DNA of 64,000 bases from positions 1-64,000 of the forward strand of contig NZ_WNLA01000003.1 in assembly GCF_009720865.1 (NCBI RefSeq). The letters are read 5' to 3'. Below the pieces are notes generated by a model, which saw only the letters and a list, made by a program, of their open reading frames with translations, ran no database searches and was not told the origin of the DNA. Positions 28,135 to 37,324 of the stretch are shown here, in pieces; positions within the stretch are counted from its first letter, which is position 1; every line of letters starts with the position of its first letter. The position numbers were made by a program, and so were the translations under genes. The stretch is from Pseudoduganella ginsengisoli (GTDB lineage Bacteria; Pseudomonadota; Gammaproteobacteria; Burkholderiales; Burkholderiaceae_D).

Positions 28135-28380
28135 ATGGCGAAAGAAGACCTCATCGAGATGCAGGGCATGGCCTAGGAAATCCTGCCGGACAGCCGATAC
28201 CGCGTCGAACTGGAGAGCGGCCACCGGCTGATTGCCTACTCTGCGGGCCACATGAAAAAAAACTTCATCCGCATTCTTGCCGGTGACCGTGTGACCTTGG
28301 AGCTGTCCGCTTACGATCTAAGCAAGGGCCGCATCACTTTTCGCCATATTGACGCTCACAAAGGGGGCGGCGCGCGCTGA
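28135..28380 (+). pseudogene. infA: Translation initiation factor IF-1 copy with an in-frame TAG
   Basis: The frame from ATG 28135 reads MAKEDLIEMQGMA, then TAG at 28174-28176, then [43 protein letters not shown] and a tail to TGA at 28378-28380. This follows IF-1 along its whole length, with the TAG at position 14 where E. coli has Leu. A single change of TTG to TAG would explain it. Apart from this the frame is intact for 68 more codons, so the loss is recent or the sequence has an error. IF-1 is essential, so a working copy must exist elsewhere, probably in the ribosomal protein operon. Confidence 0.88.
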
Positions 28381-28415
28381 ACCATCCGGCGGAGCCGCTG
28401 AACCATGTCCGTGGA

Positions 28416-30587
28416 TTAGGCATCAGAGACCTCACTGCGCTCCGGCCCGCCCGCCGGCAGCCGCACAACAAATTCGCTGCCCCGCCCCACGCCCTCGCTG
28501 CGCGCTGTCACAGTGCCGCCATGCAGGCCCACCATATGCTTGACCAGCGCGAGTCCGATGCCCAGCCCTCCGGTTGCCCGGTCCACCGTGGTTTTGCCTT
28601 GCACGAACAGTTCAAAAGCAGCCGACAGCAATTCCGGCGGCATGCCGATGCCATCGTCGCTGATTGCCACCGCGATGCTGTCGCCATCCAGGCCCGCCTG
28701 CAGCCTGATACGTCCGGACGGCGGCGTGAATTTCGCTGCATTGTTCAGCAAATTCGACATCACCTGCACCAGCCGCTTATGGTCGCCCTGCACACGCAGT
28801 TCACTTGTCTGTATCGCCACATCCAGGCGCTGCTCCTTGCGGTCCATCAGCGGGCGCACCTGCTCGACCGCTTCTTCGATCGCGGCGCGCAAGTCCACGC
28901 AAGTCATGTCGAGCTTGATCAAGCCGCGTGACACGCGGGAAATATCCAGCAAGTCATCCACCAGCCCGGTCAAGTGCGCCACCTGGCGCGCAATCACGGC
29001 GGCAGATTTGTGCACGACAGCGGGGTCGGGTTTCAATGTCAAGATATGCGCGGCCGCGCTGACGGGCGCCAGCGGGTTGCGCAGTTCATGGGCCAGCATG
29101 GCCAGGAAATCGTCCTTGCGGCGGTCACTCTCCTGCAGCGACTGGTACAGCCCCGCATTTTCAATTGCCACGCCCGCGCGGCGCCCGATCTCTTCGCCAA
29201 TCTCGACATCCGCCTCGCTATACAAATGACGGCTCTCGGCTGAAGTGAACGTAATCGCGCCGATGGCGTGGCCGCGGACGATGAGCGGGATTGCCATGTA
29301 CGATCGCAGCCCGAGCTCGCGGATGATTTGCAGGTAGCCGGTGTCGCGCAGGGACAGCATCAGGGCTTCATCTGTGATCTCCTTGACCAGCGCCGCCTTG
29401 CCCGCGCGGATCACCTGCCAGGGGCTGTTGGGCGTATCCGGGTCGGGCGGATAACGTTCGTGCAGGCGGCGCGCCAAGTCAACCTTTTGCGGGTCAACGT
29501 GGGCTACCGCGACTCTTTTCAGCGCGCCCTCGCCATCCACCAAATCGACCGTGCACCAGTCAGCAAAATCCGGCACCGCAAGCCTGGCGATACGCACCAG
29601 AGTCTCTTCGCGTTCGACCAGCTCGGCGAGTTCCGCGCTGGCCTTTGCCAGAAAGCGCAGCTTTTGTTCAGTGAGCTTGCGCTTGGTAACATCCACGCAA
29701 ATGCCGGACATGGACACCACCTGCCCCTGGCCGTTCCGGACCACGTCGCCCTTGCCTTCGATCCAATGCACCGACCCGTCCGGCCAGATAATGCGGTACT
29801 CGATACCCTTGCCGGTTTCACTGTCGATCTGGCCGCCAAGCGAGCGGCCGGCCAGTGCGCGGTCGTCCGGATGGACCAGATTCAGGTAATCCTGCACCTT
29901 GCCCAATTGGCTGCCCGGCGGCATACCGTGCAACTCCGCCATCCCCGGCCACCAGAACACCCGGTTTTCGAGCATATTCCATTCCCACGCGCCCATGCCG
30001 CCGACCTTGAGCGCAAGGCGAAAACGCGCTTCGCTGGCCTGCTGCAGGGCTTCGAGGCGGGCTTTGACAACAACCGGCGCAGCCAGCGACGACAATTCGC
30101 CGGCAAATTGCAGGTCGCGCGTGGCGTGGCGCCTTCCTGAATCTCCCATGAACAATGTGAGCGAACCGATCAGTTCATCACCATAGGCCACGGGAACCGA
30201 CAGCATGGACGTGAACTGGATAAAGCGCTGACCGGGACCAAAGGCTCGCGCATACCATTCGTCATTGGTATCGGGGTGCAGCACGGCTTCCCCCGACGAC
30301 AGCGCGCACAAATTCATGTCTTGCCGCTCATTGCGCTGCCACGCAGTGGCCGACAATATCCGCTCCAGTTCGTCATTGTCATAGGCCCGTGCGGTACGGC
30401 GTACGCCTTCCGGCAGCACCACGTCAAAAAAACCGAAGTCGCCCAGCGCCGGCAAACAGGCGGTAATTGCATTTTGCAATGCCGACTCCAGGTCGGCCGA
30501 GGTCGTCAGGATCCGCGCTGCCTCACGGAACACCCTGAACTCTTCGACTGACAGCAAGTCATGCGGCAGCGGTGACTGACCATGCAT
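28416..30587 (-). CDS. Cytoplasmic sensor histidine kinase (GAF-PAS-GAF)
   Basis: A 723-residue kinase without membrane segments. Residues about 15-175 are a GAF domain, 185-305 a PAS domain with the PAC end (GICVDVTKRKLTEQ), and 320-475 a second GAF. The kinase core has the H-box FLAMLAHELRNPLAPVS, the N-box LLNNAAKF, the G1 box DDGIGM and the G2 region GGLGIGLALVKHM. No receiver domain or response-regulator gene is adjacent. GAF and PAS domains suggest a small-molecule, haem or redox signal; which one cannot be told. It stands alone between the csp/infA remnant and a small-protein gene on the other strand. Confidence 0.9.
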   Translation of the reverse strand: MHGQSPLPHDLLSVEEFRVFREAARILTTSADLESALQNAITACLPALGDFGFFDVVLPEGVRRTARAYDNDELERILSATAWQRNERQDMNLCALSSGEAVLHPDTNDEWYARAFGPGQRFIQFTSMLSVPVAYGDELIGSLTLFMGDSGRRHATRDLQFAGELSSLAAPVVVKARLEALQQASEARFRLALKVGGMGAWEWNMLENRVFWWPGMAELHGMPPGSQLGKVQDYLNLVHPDDRALAGRSLGGQIDSETGKGIEYRIIWPDGSVHWIEGKGDVVRNGQGQVVSMSGICVDVTKRKLTEQKLRFLAKASAELAELVEREETLVRIARLAVPDFADWCTVDLVDGEGALKRVAVAHVDPQKVDLARRLHERYPPDPDTPNSPWQVIRAGKAALVKEITDEALMLSLRDTGYLQIIRELGLRSYMAIPLIVRGHAIGAITFTSAESRHLYSEADVEIGEEIGRRAGVAIENAGLYQSLQESDRRKDDFLAMLAHELRNPLAPVSAAAHILTLKPDPAVVHKSAAVIARQVAHLTGLVDDLLDISRVSRGLIKLDMTCVDLRAAIEEAVEQVRPLMDRKEQRLDVAIQTSELRVQGDHKRLVQVMSNLLNNAAKFTPPSGRIRLQAGLDGDSIAVAISDDGIGMPPELLSAAFELFVQGKTTVDRATGGLGIGLALVKHMVGLHGGTVTARSEGVGRGSEFVVRLPAGGPERSEVSDA

Positions 30588-30854
30588 TTTATTTAGTTAG
30601 GTTGCCTGTAAGAACACGACTTTAGCATTGACGCGTTTTTTATATTGCACATTTTCTATTGAGCGCGCCTGCACCATTCTTCACCGGCCAGCAAAACACG
30701 AAGGCAATCATTCACAATTTGAATATCACCAATAAGTAATCTGCGACAAGTTATGCAATCTATGAATCGGCAATATCGATAATTAAAATTAGATTTATAT
30801 GCTGCGCCGCGACATAATGTTTTCAACAGAGAACATTTGACAAGGAGAAACAGC
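30588..30854. other. AT-rich 267-bp intergenic region
   Basis: This stretch between the divergent kinase and small-protein genes is clearly more AT-rich than its surroundings and carries no coding frame. It must hold promoters for both, but no clean -35/-10 pair was found; ACATAAT at about 30813 is the best -10 for the small gene. Confidence 0.5.
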
Positions 30855-31064
30855 ATGAACATCAGCAAACACATGGAATTCATCTTCCTCGGCGCCTTGG
30901 CATTGATCGGCGCTTCGGCCGCAGCAACCGCCGCTGTCCCTGCTCTGATGGCTCCGCTGGCTCCGACCGCTTACATTCAAACGCTCCAGGACAATGAAAT
31001 GCAAACCGTGGTGGTAGCTGCCAAGCGCCTGACGGCCGAAGAAAAAGCTGCATTGGGCGAATAA
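30855..31064 (+). CDS. Small secreted or membrane-anchored protein, 69 aa
   Basis: A 69-residue product, MNISKHMEFIFLGALALIG, whose residues 8-30 form a hydrophobic signal or anchor with possible cleavage after ATA or AAA. The mature tail contains MQTVVVAAKRLTAEEKAALGE. It has a textbook AAGGAG site before ATG 30855; an in-frame TTG 18 nt upstream is less likely. No family is recognised. The strong ribosome site and the clean hydrophobic segment argue for a real gene expressed at the envelope. Confidence 0.7.
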   Translation: MNISKHMEFIFLGALALIGASAAATAAVPALMAPLAPTAYIQTLQDNEMQTVVVAAKRLTAEEKAALGE

Positions 31065-31083
31065 GCCCGGTCCCCGGCAGACC

Positions 31084-33444
31084 TTAAAACAGGTCTGCCT
31101 GGCGCGTCGTCAGGCGCGCAAAGCTGCTGTGCAATGGCAGCAAGATGGAGTCGGCAATCGGCTGCAACTGCTTGCCAAGGTAGTGTTCGTAATCGATTTT
31201 CGACCGCAGCGCTTCCAGTGGTTCCGGCCCATTGACGGTCATCACGTAACTGATCCAGCCGCCGTTTTGATAACGCAGCGGGCGCTTCAACGAGCGGTTC
31301 ACTTCATCCGCGATGCGGGCCGCCCGTACTTGCGGCGGCACATTGACCTGGTATTCATCGAGCCGCTGGCGCAATCTTTTCCGGTACACCAGCAATTCAT
31401 CCAGTTCCCCGCACGCCGTCCGGCGCACGTAATCGCGCACGTATTGCTCGTAGGGTTCGGACTTGAAAATACGGGTAAATAAACCTTGCTGGAATTGCTG
31501 CGCCAGCGGCGTCCAGTCGCTGCGCGCCACTTCCAGGCCCCGGTAAATCACTTCTTCTTCCCCTTTGCCATTGAGGGTGAGGCCCGCATAGCGCTTCTTG
31601 CTGCCCATGTCCGTGCCGCGGATCGTGGGCATGAAAAAGCGCTGGAAATGCGTGTCGAATTCAATTTCCAGGCAGCTGTCGAGCCCCAGCTCATCGCGCA
31701 GCCGCTGCTGCCACCACGCATTGATCTTGCGCGCCAGGCCGTCGCCAATGGCCACCGCTTCCTCGTTCGGATAGGAACGTTTGAGCCAGATGAAAATCGA
31801 ATCCGTGTCGCCGTAAATCACGTCGTACCCTTCGCCTTCCACCAGCTCCCGCGTCAGGCGCATCATTTCATGGCCGCGCATGGTGACGGACGATACGAGG
31901 CGCGGATCATAAAAGCGGCAATCGGGCGAACCCAGTACGCCGCAAAAGGAATTCATCAATAGTTTCAGCGCCTGCGACAGCGGTTCATTTTTTTCCCGCT
32001 TGGCGGCATCGCGGCCCTGCCACAGCTGAGTCGTGATGGCGGGCAGGCAGTGGTGTTCGCGTGAAAACTGCGCGCCGCGGAAGCCGGGAATTGCCGTCTC
32101 CGCGTCCCCGGCCAAGCCTTCGATCATACCGACCGGATCGACCTGGAACGTGCGGATGATCGACGGGTACAGGCTTTTATAGTCCAGCACAACGACCGAG
32201 TCATACAGCCCCGGTTTTGAATCCATGACGAAGCCGCCCGGCGACGGGCTGAATGGCACGTCGCCCGTATTCGGCGCCACGTAACCTTCGCGGTGCATGC
32301 GCGGCAGATAGTGGTGGGAAAACGCGGCAATGGAACCGCCCATATGGTCGGCCTGCAGGCCCGTCACGTGCGCCCGCTCCAGCATGAACGCCATCAGCCG
32401 CGCCTTATCGAATATGCGTGTCACCAGTTCGCAGTCACGCAAGTTGTAATACGCGAGGCCCGGCTTGTCGTCGCGGAAGCGGCGCTCGATTTCCGCCATC
32501 TTGTCGTACGCGTCGCCAATATCCTTGCCTTCGCCCAGCATGGTTTGCGCCACGTTTTCCAGGCTGAACGAAGGGAACGTCCATGATGCGGCGCGCAGCG
32601 CTTCAATGCCGTCAATGGCGATACGGCCCGGTATCGAGGCAAACACATAGCCCTCGCGCGCCTGGTGCGTGCGCCAGTCGACCGGCTTGCCTTCTCGGCC
32701 CAGCAACAGCGGCACTTTGTATTTGTCCGCATTCTTTTGCAGCACGCGCAAGTCGAATTGCACGACGCTCCAGCCGATGATGGCGTCCGGATCGTGGGTC
32801 TGGAACCACGCATTGAGTCTTTCAATCAGCTGGCGCGGCGTGTCGCAGTATTCGAGCTGGAAGTCGAGTTCAGGCGCCGGCGCCGGCGCCGGTCCCAGCA
32901 TATACACGTGGCGCTGGCCGCAGCCTTCCAGCGCGATCGAATACAAGTCTTCGTAGGCGCTGGTTTCAATATCGAGCGATACCAGTTTTAGCGTGGGACG
33001 GTAAGCCGGCTCCGGCTTCAGCTTGCAATCCGTGATGACCTGGCCCTGTTCGTTGCCGCCTTCGATCCGCACCCCGGCAGTAATGAAGCGCTCCATCAGG
33101 TAGCGCTCCGGCGGACGCACATCGGCTTCATACAGCTTGACGCCACGGTCGCGCAACGTGCGCTCCAGTGCAGTCAACTGGCGGTACTGGCTGGCATACA
33201 GGCCGACAACGGGGGCGCCGCCGAATGTTTTCAGCGGCAAGCCGCGCAGAGAGATGGCGGCGTCCCGCGCCAGTTGCGCTTCGATGACATCGCGCAGTTC
33301 CGCTTCGGCGAAGGCGACCGACACTTGTTCCGTCAGACGGACCTTGCGCGGGCCATCGTCTGTCGCCACCCAGAATTCGATTTCCGTACCCTGCCGGGTA
33401 TCTCGCCAATGGCGGGTCAGGATAAAGCCAGCAGTGGATGCCAC
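31084..33444 (-). CDS. polB: DNA polymerase II (family B)
   Basis: A 786-residue family B polymerase. It starts with GTG at 33444 and its first residues ASTAGFILTRHWRDTRQGTE match E. coli Pol II closely. The exonuclease motif SLDIETSAYE, polymerase motif DYKSLYPSII, motif B KLLMNSFCGVLG and motif C YGDTDSIF are all intact. It performs translesion and restart synthesis after DNA damage. A LexA-type operator overlaps the probable -10 box about 40 nt upstream, so SOS induction is expected. No ribosome site is obvious before the GTG. Confidence 0.96.
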   Translation of the reverse strand: MASTAGFILTRHWRDTRQGTEIEFWVATDDGPRKVRLTEQVSVAFAEAELRDVIEAQLARDAAISLRGLPLKTFGGAPVVGLYASQYRQLTALERTLRDRGVKLYEADVRPPERYLMERFITAGVRIEGGNEQGQVITDCKLKPEPAYRPTLKLVSLDIETSAYEDLYSIALEGCGQRHVYMLGPAPAPAPELDFQLEYCDTPRQLIERLNAWFQTHDPDAIIGWSVVQFDLRVLQKNADKYKVPLLLGREGKPVDWRTHQAREGYVFASIPGRIAIDGIEALRAASWTFPSFSLENVAQTMLGEGKDIGDAYDKMAEIERRFRDDKPGLAYYNLRDCELVTRIFDKARLMAFMLERAHVTGLQADHMGGSIAAFSHHYLPRMHREGYVAPNTGDVPFSPSPGGFVMDSKPGLYDSVVVLDYKSLYPSIIRTFQVDPVGMIEGLAGDAETAIPGFRGAQFSREHHCLPAITTQLWQGRDAAKREKNEPLSQALKLLMNSFCGVLGSPDCRFYDPRLVSSVTMRGHEMMRLTRELVEGEGYDVIYGDTDSIFIWLKRSYPNEEAVAIGDGLARKINAWWQQRLRDELGLDSCLEIEFDTHFQRFFMPTIRGTDMGSKKRYAGLTLNGKGEEEVIYRGLEVARSDWTPLAQQFQQGLFTRIFKSEPYEQYVRDYVRRTACGELDELLVYRKRLRQRLDEYQVNVPPQVRAARIADEVNRSLKRPLRYQNGGWISYVMTVNGPEPLEALRSKIDYEHYLGKQLQPIADSILLPLHSSFARLTTRQADLF

Positions 33445-33478
33445 AAGTCAGTGAGGAAAGTTGAAAAAGTCACCCGGC

Positions 33479-33502
33479 ATTATACTGTATGGATAACCAG
33501 TC
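33479..33502 (-). promoter_or_regulatory. LexA box and -10 element of polB
   Basis: CTGTATGGATAACCAG at 33485-33500 is a CTG-N10-CAG LexA operator inside the longer form TACTGT...CCAGT. On the minus strand TATAAT (complement of 33479-33484) overlaps its left edge, so bound LexA would block RNA polymerase. The -35 region is weak. Confidence 0.75.
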
Positions 33503-33524
33503 AACACTTCCCTTTGCAACCCGC

Positions 33525-34781
33525 TCAGTCCGTCACTGCCGCGGTCCCCGCTGCCGGCATGGCCTGGGCAACGTCTTCGCGCGCCGCAGGCAATGCCGCC
33601 AGCGCAGGAATCACGACGGGCGCAACGCCCAGCGGCAGGGTCAGCCAAAACGTGCTGCCCAGACCCGCCGTGCTGGCCACGCCCAGTTCACCGCCCATCT
33701 TTTCCACCAGGTGCTTGGTCACGACCAGTCCAAGCCCGCTGCCATCCTGCTTGCCGCTCTCCTGCCCCAGCCGGTTAAACGGCTGGTACAGTGCGGCCTG
33801 CTGTTCCGCCGTGAGTCCGAGACCGGTATCTTGCACGGCAATGCGCACCGTATCCTGGCCGGATTCCATGCACTGCACGCTGATGGCGCCGTGGTCGCGG
33901 TTGTATTTGACGGCATTCGACAGCAGGTTGATCAGCACCTGCTTGAGCCGCATGCGGTCCGCCATGACGCACAAGTGTTCGGCGCACGTACAGCGCATGG
34001 TTATGCCGCGCAATTGCGCTTGCGGATCGACGAGGATGCGGCACTCTTCCAGCACGCCGGCCACCGGCACGGCTTCCAGGTCCAGCTGCAAGCGGCCCGA
34101 CTCGATTTTCGCCAGGTCCAGCACTTCATTTGACAGTTTCAGCAAGTGGCGCGCGCCCGTCAGGATATTGCCGGCAAATTGCTTCTTTTGCGCTTCCGTC
34201 GACGCCAGCTTTTCCGACAGCAGGATTTGCGCAAAACCAAGGATGGCATTGAGCGGCGTGCGCAATTCATGACTCAGGTGCGACAGGAACGTGGACTTGG
34301 CCTGGTTGGCCCGGTCGGCCTGCTGCTGCGCCACGCGCAACTCTTCGTTCATTTTCACCAGCTGCACGGCATGCTCGCGCAGCCGCGCTTCCAGCAGTGC
34401 ATTCTGGATGCGCAAGCGCCGCGTTTCCAGTGCGCGCGACAGCACCGGCAAAATCACGGACACGCGGAAGGGTTTCAAAATATAGTCGAGCGCCCCCACC
34501 TGCATGGCCTGGACTGCCGATGCAATGGACCCTTCGCCCGTCATGATCACGCACGCCAGGTCAGGATCAAGCGCGCGCGCCGCCTGCACCAGGCCGATGC
34601 CATCCATGCCGGGCAACATCAAATCGGCCAGCAGCACGTGATAAGAGTCCGCCCGCAGCGCCTGCAGCGCCGCTTCGCTGGAACTGCGCCCGACGGTTTC
34701 ATAGCCATGCGCGCCCAGCGTATCGCACAGGGCACGCATTTGTGCCGGTTCATCATCCACGATCAGGATCCGTACTGCCAT
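33525..34781 (-). CDS. Receiver-histidine kinase fusion protein
   Basis: A 418-residue protein with a receiver domain first (residues 1-120, ILIVDDEPAQM and the phosphorylated Asp in LLADLMLPGMDG), a linker helix, then a histidine kinase core with TFLSHLSHELRTPLNAIL and the ATP-binding part (LSNAVKY, QDTGLGLT, GSGLGL). There is no membrane segment. An AAGGAGG site fixes the start at 34781. It is read 10 nt behind the hybrid kinase gene, so signals may pass from that kinase's phosphoryl group to this receiver. The Pro/Ala-rich tail after residue 370 is of no known use. Confidence 0.88.
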   Translation of the reverse strand: MAVRILIVDDEPAQMRALCDTLGAHGYETVGRSSSEAALQALRADSYHVLLADLMLPGMDGIGLVQAARALDPDLACVIMTGEGSIASAVQAMQVGALDYILKPFRVSVILPVLSRALETRRLRIQNALLEARLREHAVQLVKMNEELRVAQQQADRANQAKSTFLSHLSHELRTPLNAILGFAQILLSEKLASTEAQKKQFAGNILTGARHLLKLSNEVLDLAKIESGRLQLDLEAVPVAGVLEECRILVDPQAQLRGITMRCTCAEHLCVMADRMRLKQVLINLLSNAVKYNRDHGAISVQCMESGQDTVRIAVQDTGLGLTAEQQAALYQPFNRLGQESGKQDGSGLGLVVTKHLVEKMGGELGVASTAGLGSTFWLTLPLGVAPVVIPALAALPAAREDVAQAMPAAGTAAVTD

Positions 34782-34791
34782 TGACGCCTCC

Positions 34792-37314
34792 TTACGCTTC
34801 CTCGCTGCAGCAATCCGCCAGCGCCAGCCGCAATTCCTCAATTTTGGGCGGCTTGCTTAAAACCTTGTCCACGTATGGCGGAATGTCGTTTTCCGCCGTC
34901 ATGCGCTGTCCCCAGCCGGTCAGCAATAGTACCGGCGTCACGGGCGACAGCGCCTTCACTGCCTGCGCAACTTTGCGGCCATCCACGTACGGCATGCCCA
35001 AATCCGTCACGACCAGTGAATATGGTTCGCCACTGTTATGCGCATTGCAGAACAAATCAATGCCGGCCTGTCCGCCATCAGCTTCCGTCACGCGGTGGCC
35101 ATCACGCTCCAGGATGACACGCAGGGATTTCAGCAACAGCGGATCGTCATCCACCGCCAGGATGCGCAACTGCCCAGCACGCGGGCCAGCCATGCGGGCC
35201 AGGCCCGCAGCCGGCGCGGCGGGAGGCGCGTCAAACGCCAGCCGCACCATGGTGCCCTTGCCGGGCGCCGTCACGATGTCGATTTGCCCGCCGTGGCGCT
35301 CCACCATGCCGTACACCATGGCCAGCCCCAGGCCGGTACCGCGTTCACCTTTGGTGGTAAAGAACGGCTCCAGGCAGCGCCGCCGGGTTGCTTCATCCAT
35401 GCCGATACCCGTGTCGCACACTTCAATGGCTACGCGGCGCATGCCCTGCCCTTCCTGTTCGCCCAGCTCCAGCAAACGAGTGCGCAAGACCAGGTGGCCG
35501 CCATCGGGCATCGCGTCCACCGCATTGAGCACCAGGTTCGTCAATGCTTCGCGGATATCGCTTTCCACGCCCATGATTGGCGGCAAATCCGGCGAGGCTT
35601 CCACCGCCAGGCGGATCGTTGCGCCATGCTGTTGCGGCATATCGTTCCAGCTGGAATGCGTCAGGTCCGCCACTTGCTGCAGCAACTGCCCGGCATCGAC
35701 CGGCACTTGCGGCGCCAGCCCGTCGCGCGAACGGTAAAACTCGCGCATGTGCGCCACGGTCGCGGCCACGTCATCGACTGCACGCCGCACGACTTCCAGG
35801 CAATGGCGCGCATGGGCGCTGAGCCCCGCTTCGGATTCCAGCAAATATTCCGTGTACAGCGCCACGGGGGAAATGGCATTATTGATGTCGTGCGCTATGC
35901 CGCTGGCCATCTGTCCCAGTGCGCGCAAGCGCTCTTGCTGCAAGAATTTCTGTTGCGCCTGGCGCATATCGTCATAGGCGCGCTGCAGCGCCACGTACAG
36001 TTCGCCCTGATGCACGGCCAGCGCCACATGCTCGCTCAACTGTTGCAGGAAATCGCATTCACCGCTGGAAAAACCATGGGGCGCCCGCCGTGCCGCCACC
36101 AGGATACCCGCCACCCGTCCCTCGACGGGCAACGGCGCCAGCACCAGCGAGCGCAAGCCTCCGGTAGCCAGCCGCCGGGCAAATGGCGTATCAGCTTCAG
36201 CGATATCGGTTTCGTACACGAATTCCCCCTGGACACAGCGCGTCAGGCCAGCACCATCGAGTTCGATCACGGTCCGTTCATTGAGCGGATTGCCCAGCGC
36301 CGCGCCGCTGTGCATGCCGACACAGCTGGTCATCAAGCGGCTGCTGTCCCGGTCATATAGGAAGGCGCAGCCAAAATTGATAGGCAGCTGATCTTCGAGG
36401 CAGCGTAGCACGACCTGAAAAATGCTGCGTAAATCTTGCCGGTCGCCGATAGAGCGGGTGATTTGGTGCAGCAAATGCAGGCGCGCCAATTGTTCCAGGT
36501 TGCGCCCTTCCGCCTGCTGGCGTTCGTGGATTTCCGATTGCAGCGCGGCATTGCTGGCCGCTAATTCATTGCGCGACACACTGGTTTCCATCAGCCGCGC
36601 CGTCATACCGTCGAACGCCCGCGCCAGATCGCCGATTTCGTCACGCTCGCGCCGGTCCAGCCGGAATGCCAAGTCGCCCGCACCAACCCGCTGTGTGCCC
36701 TCGTGCAAACGCTGCAACGCATGCGCCACGCTGCGATAACCCAGCCACGCGGCAACCGCCACGGCCAGCATGGCTATGCCGCCAAAGGCCAGCGTCACGA
36801 CTTGCTCTTGCCGCTGCGCCGCCAGCACGCCGGTCCGGCTGTCGGCAGCCAGCCGCATGGCGTCGGCAATCATGCCCTGCATGCGGTTGGTGATCTGGCC
36901 GGACAGGCGCGCTTCGAATTCCTTCGCCACGGCTTGCTCCGCCGCATCATGCGCAAAGGGCCGGGGTTCCGACAGCCGCGCAAACTGCTTATCCAGGCTG
37001 GCCAGCGTGATTTGCAGGCCGGCGATCACGGCCGCGTCGCCGCGGGCATCCGTTTTAGCGGCAGCATCGAGCAATTGCGCCAGCGAAGCGCTGCGCATGC
37101 GCCATTGCGTGCGCGTGCGCTCCTCATGCTTGAGCACATATTCCATGGTGAGGAAACGCAGGCCGGTAATGGCGCTCACCATTTCACTGGCGGTTTCATT
37201 ACGCAACACTTCCCGGCGCACGCGCTGCGCACTGTCCAGCAAGACAGCCACGGTAACGGCAACGATCAAAGCGGAAAGCAAACCCATCAATTTGAACCGC
37301 GTCGCCAGCCGCAT
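34792..37314 (-). CDS. Membrane hybrid sensor histidine kinase
   Basis: An 840-residue protein: first membrane segment at about 8-26, a periplasmic domain to residue 175, second segment near 178-196, HAMP to about 250, GAF (about 285-440), kinase core with ALGQMASGIAHDINNAIS, LVLNAVDAMPDGG, DTGIGMD and GTGLGLAMVYGM, and a C-terminal receiver with VVTDLGMPYVDG carrying the phosphorylated Asp. The first gene of the three on the transcript is an NMT1-like binding protein; the intervals are only 10 nt. The natural reading is that the bound ligand is sensed by this kinase. Confidence 0.9.
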   Translation of the reverse strand: MRLATRFKLMGLLSALIVAVTVAVLLDSAQRVRREVLRNETASEMVSAITGLRFLTMEYVLKHEERTRTQWRMRSASLAQLLDAAAKTDARGDAAVIAGLQITLASLDKQFARLSEPRPFAHDAAEQAVAKEFEARLSGQITNRMQGMIADAMRLAADSRTGVLAAQRQEQVVTLAFGGIAMLAVAVAAWLGYRSVAHALQRLHEGTQRVGAGDLAFRLDRRERDEIGDLARAFDGMTARLMETSVSRNELAASNAALQSEIHERQQAEGRNLEQLARLHLLHQITRSIGDRQDLRSIFQVVLRCLEDQLPINFGCAFLYDRDSSRLMTSCVGMHSGAALGNPLNERTVIELDGAGLTRCVQGEFVYETDIAEADTPFARRLATGGLRSLVLAPLPVEGRVAGILVAARRAPHGFSSGECDFLQQLSEHVALAVHQGELYVALQRAYDDMRQAQQKFLQQERLRALGQMASGIAHDINNAISPVALYTEYLLESEAGLSAHARHCLEVVRRAVDDVAATVAHMREFYRSRDGLAPQVPVDAGQLLQQVADLTHSSWNDMPQQHGATIRLAVEASPDLPPIMGVESDIREALTNLVLNAVDAMPDGGHLVLRTRLLELGEQEGQGMRRVAIEVCDTGIGMDEATRRRCLEPFFTTKGERGTGLGLAMVYGMVERHGGQIDIVTAPGKGTMVRLAFDAPPAAPAAGLARMAGPRAGQLRILAVDDDPLLLKSLRVILERDGHRVTEADGGQAGIDLFCNAHNSGEPYSLVVTDLGMPYVDGRKVAQAVKALSPVTPVLLLTGWGQRMTAENDIPPYVDKVLSKPPKIEELRLALADCCSEEA

Positions 37315-37324
37315 AGGGTCTCCG

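Noticed and set aside
28174-28176. Programmed readthrough of the infA TAG
   Set aside because: No SECIS-like or pyrrolysine-type context is visible, and no known IF-1 uses recoding; simple mutation is the more economical view.
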